NCBI GenBank assembly: GCA_947627835.1
Contig: CANQXM010000068.1
Coordinates: 1-6,452, forward strand
DNA: 6,452 bases
Direction: 5' to 3'
Source: an uncultured Bacilli bacterium
GTDB lineage: Bacteria; Bacillota_I; Bacilli_A; RF39; UBA660
Shown here: positions 4,335 through 6,452 of the stretch, in pieces
Layout of the letters: each line of letters begins with the position of its first letter
Numbering within the stretch: the stretch's first letter is position 1
The notes under the pieces: generated by a model
The model's database searches: none
Seen by the model: only the letters and a program-made list of their open reading frames with translations
Told to the model about the DNA's origin: nothing
Position numbers and translations under genes: made by a program

Positions 4335-5858
4335 ATGAAAAATTTGCTTAAAAAAGAACTTACTATTTTAGAAGGTATTGCAGATGTTTATCTATTTACA
4401 ATGATTTTGATTTTTCCTCTTCTTGTTGATAAAACTGGTTTTTTCCATATTTTGGAGTGTAAATGGTATTCTTATGTTACTATTACAGGAATTTATTTAC
4501 TTGTAAATCTTTTTGTTATTTTGTATTTTTTGTTATTTAAGAAAGTAAATTGTTTTAAGAAAAAGAAGTTTTCTGTTGTGCAGGGATTGGCTGTTGCTTT
4601 TTTAGTTATTAATTTTCTTTCAGCTTTTTTATCTCCATATTTTCAAAAGTATAATTTATGGATTGGCGTTGGAAGAGGAGAAGGACTTCTTGCCATGTCT
4701 TTGTATACTTTATCTTTTTTGTGTCTTTCTTTCTTTTTAAAATTTAAGAAAAGGTATCTTGCTTATTTTTCTATTTCTTCGATTTTATTAAGTGGTGTAG
4801 CCATTTTACAGTACATTGGTTTTAATCCTTTTTATTTGTATCAAGGAGGAATTGGAACGCATAATGTAAGTTTTATGTCTACAATTGGTAATATCGACTT
4901 TTTATCTGCTATGTATTGTATGTTACTAGCGATTTCTTTTAGTGCCTATGTTTTTTTAGAAAAAAATGAAGTATGGGAAAAAGTTTTGCATCTTTTATCT
5001 CTTTTCTTTGTTTTTTTTATTGTAGGTATTATTGATGTACAAAGTGGGAAAGTAGCACTACTTGGAACGCTGATACTTATTTTTCCATTTATTATTGCCA
5101 ATCATCAACGATTGTCTCGATTTTTGGTGGTCCTTGCTATGATTTTTATGGCGTATGGAATTAATATTGTTTTAAATCCAGAATATCATTATGATGTGCA
5201 TCGATTAGGGTTCTATTTTCAATTTAATTATTTTGTAGTAGCTTTTATTATCATTTGCATTGCATTTCTTTATTTAGCACACATTTTGCAGAAGTGTGAA
5301 TATGATTTTTTACAAAATAAAAAGATTATAAAAGGCTTTTATTTGGGTATGGTTGCTTGTGCTTTGGTTGCATTCTTAATTTTATATTTTGGTAATTTTC
5401 AAAGTGGAATTTTTTATGAGATTCATGGTTTACTTCATGGTGAATGTAATGATCAATTTGGGAATTATCGAATTTTCTTATGGAAAAGAACCTTTCCGTT
5501 AGTTTGGGAATATCCGTTACTCGGATCGGGTCCAGATACTTTTGCAATCCGATTCATGGCAAAATATAGTGCCGATGTAGCCGCCATTGGTCCACTTACG
5601 ATTAATGATACTGCTGCAAATGTTTATTTTACGATGCTAGTTAATATCGGCATTCTTGGATTCATGAGTTATGTAGGTTTTCTCTTTTTTCAATTTAAAC
5701 GTGGTATTCAAAATATGAATTCTTATTCTTTTGTTTTTATGATTGCTTTGTTATGTTACATGATTCAAGATTTCTTTAATTTATCTTTAGTCATTGTTAC
5801 TCCTATTTTTTGGATTTTAATGGCTTTACATCTGCAAAGTCTTTCTAGTTTTTCTTAG
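4335..5858 (+). CDS. O-antigen ligase/polymerase-like polytopic membrane protein
   Basis: A 507-residue, very hydrophobic protein with roughly thirteen membrane segments (first about 13-33, last about 485-501). It fits the O-antigen ligase/Wzy_C superfamily, whose members join or polymerise glycans at the outer face of the cytoplasmic membrane. In a Gram-positive-type cell that would mean capsule, teichoic-acid-like polymer or glycoprotein glycan. Supporting motifs: SPYFQKYNLWIGVGRGEGLL near 102-121, common in Firmicutes members, and after a long extracytoplasmic loop (about 353-430) YPLLGSGPDTF at 393-403, then DTAANVYFTMLVNIGILG at 425-442, matching the family's G.G.. and HN.YL..L...GI.G blocks. 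The His usual before Asn429 is Ala here. Start: ATG 4335 with AGGAG (4321-4325) 9 bases before. The donor and acceptor cannot be read from the sequence. Confidence 0.75.
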   Translation: MKNLLKKELTILEGIADVYLFTMILIFPLLVDKTGFFHILECKWYSYVTITGIYLLVNLFVILYFLLFKKVNCFKKKKFSVVQGLAVAFLVINFLSAFLSPYFQKYNLWIGVGRGEGLLAMSLYTLSFLCLSFFLKFKKRYLAYFSISSILLSGVAILQYIGFNPFYLYQGGIGTHNVSFMSTIGNIDFLSAMYCMLLAISFSAYVFLEKNEVWEKVLHLLSLFFVFFIVGIIDVQSGKVALLGTLILIFPFIIANHQRLSRFLVVLAMIFMAYGINIVLNPEYHYDVHRLGFYFQFNYFVVAFIIICIAFLYLAHILQKCEYDFLQNKKIIKGFYLGMVACALVAFLILYFGNFQSGIFYEIHGLLHGECNDQFGNYRIFLWKRTFPLVWEYPLLGSGPDTFAIRFMAKYSADVAAIGPLTINDTAANVYFTMLVNIGILGFMSYVGFLFFQFKRGIQNMNSYSFVFMIALLCYMIQDFFNLSLVIVTPIFWILMALHLQSLSSFS

Positions 5859-5923
5859 TTCAATCTTGTTTTTTTCGATAAATTAAGGTATTCTTTTGTT
5901 AATGGTATGGAGTGTGAAGTTTT

Positions 5924-6452
5924 GTGGGTCAGTTTAATAATAAGACTTTTAAATATGTGATTTGTGGCGTTGTAATTTTTCTTTTGGGACTCTTTGTTGG
6001 TTATCAATTAAATTATGGAAGACTTTCTTCAATACAAGGATATTTATTTAACGCTGCTAGTGAAGCTACTAATACCAATGCCTCAGATACCAATGCAACG
6101 AGTGCCAATGCCTCCGATGCAAATGCAACTAGCGCTAATGCTTCAGATGCAAATATCAGTCATTATGATAATCAAATTTCTCTTGAAAAGTTTGAACTAG
6201 CGACGGGTTTTGCCAATTATGGAGAACGTGTTAAAGTTACTATTCAAACCAGTGGAGCTTGTAATTCGGCGGCTTCGATTGCCTTTAAAAATGTAGCAGG
6301 AAGTACCTTTACGGTGCAGGTTCAAGATATTACAGGAAGTCCTTATATTATTGTGCCAGATTCTCTTGCTTATACGGAATATTTTGTAACGGATGTCTTG
6401 CTAGTTGGAAAAAATAGTGATAATTCTACTTTTACGAAACAATATAGTAGTT
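5924..6452 (+). CDS. Membrane-anchored surface protein with Asn/Ala/Ser repeat linker (3' end outside window)
   Basis: A frame open from GTG 5924 to the window end gives at least 176 residues and no match I can name. TGA at 5915 closes the frame upstream, so GTG 5924 is the first possible start; GGAG at 5909-5912 is a plausible, slightly distant ribosome binding site. Residues 1-10 are short and basic, and 11-27 form one membrane helix (YVICGVVIFLLGLFVGY), a signal anchor with no lipobox or obvious cleavage site. Residues about 44-78 are a low-complexity linker built from NASD-x-NATSA repeats, and from about 79 a Thr/Val/Ser-rich, probably beta-sheet extracellular part begins (KVTIQTSGACNSAASIAF). 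It starts 65 bases after the ligase-like gene with no visible terminator or promoter between, so the two are likely co-transcribed. It could be a pilin-like, adhesin or glycosylated substrate protein. Confidence 0.8.
   Translation, partial: MGQFNNKTFKYVICGVVIFLLGLFVGYQLNYGRLSSIQGYLFNAASEATNTNASDTNATSANASDANATSANASDANISHYDNQISLEKFELATGFANYGERVKVTIQTSGACNSAASIAFKNVAGSTFTVQVQDITGSPYIIVPDSLAYTEYFVTDVLLVGKNSDNSTFTKQYSS
6077..6157 (+). repeat. In-frame 30-bp tandem repeat encoding NASD-x-NATSA
   Basis: Units at 6077-6106, 6107-6136 and a partial third at 6137-6157 encode NASDTNATSA, NASDANATSA and NASDANI. Codons for the same residue differ between units (GCC/GCT, TCA/TCC, ACG/ACT, AGT/AGC), so the repeat is kept at the protein level and not freshly copied. 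NAS, NAT and similar Asn/Ser/Thr-rich spacers are typical flexible linkers on cell surfaces. Confidence 0.85.

Noticed and set aside
5326..5547. Minus-strand open frame of 73 residues
   Set aside because: It is antisense within the ligase-like gene and has no start signal or recognisable protein.
6015..6200. Plus-strand open frame of 61 residues rich in Met/Pro/Gln
   Set aside because: It is a frame-shifted reading of the 30-bp coding repeat; the GTG 5924 frame gives a coherent signal anchor and linker.

Overview
The window comes from a low-GC, AT-rich bacterium of the Firmicutes/Bacillota or a close relative. The signs are a T-box leader, strong AGGAGG-type ribosome binding sites, consensus vegetative promoters and SerRS/ThrRS sequences of clostridial or bacillar character. 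UGG encodes Trp and all three stop codons occur, so I see no sign of a mycoplasma code. All recognisable genes lie on the + strand. I cannot fix the genus.

Layout. (1) 1-481: the 3' end of thrS. (2) 482-753: a vegetative promoter with perfect consensus hexamers, then a T-box riboswitch with mutually exclusive antiterminator and terminator structures. (3) 754-2040: intact serS. (4) 2041-3026: nearly 1 kb with no convincing intact gene. It is a graveyard: an ORF of two tandem 43-codon repeats without a start codon, a strong hairpin terminator, a displaced fragment of a serS 3' end, a broken YhcG/DUF1016-type nuclease gene, a third decayed copy of the 43-codon repeat, two striking palindromes and a 26-bp direct repeat pair. 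(5) 3027-4229: an AAA+ ATPase with a C-terminal DUF4143/PD-(D/E)XK-like domain, probably accessory. (6) 4335-5858: a polytopic O-antigen ligase/polymerase-like membrane protein. (7) 5924 to the window end: the start of a membrane-anchored surface protein with a low-complexity Asn/Ala/Ser/Thr/Asp repeat linker.

How it fits together. thrS and serS are core translation genes. serS has its own promoter and is probably induced when tRNA-Ser is uncharged. Genes 6 and 7 look like a cell-surface or envelope pair, possibly co-transcribed. Between the two core blocks, 2041-4229 reads as an accessory-gene hotspot next to the 3' end of serS: repeated gain and decay of small mobile or defence-type genes (DUF1016 nuclease relic, DUF4143 ATPase), with a duplicated serS tail and repeated copies of one small ORF as scars.

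I found no tRNA, rRNA, CRISPR array, integrase or transposase gene. No new system is proven. The strongest leads are the layered scars at 2041-2850 and the direct-repeat/promoter arrangement directly upstream of the ATPase.
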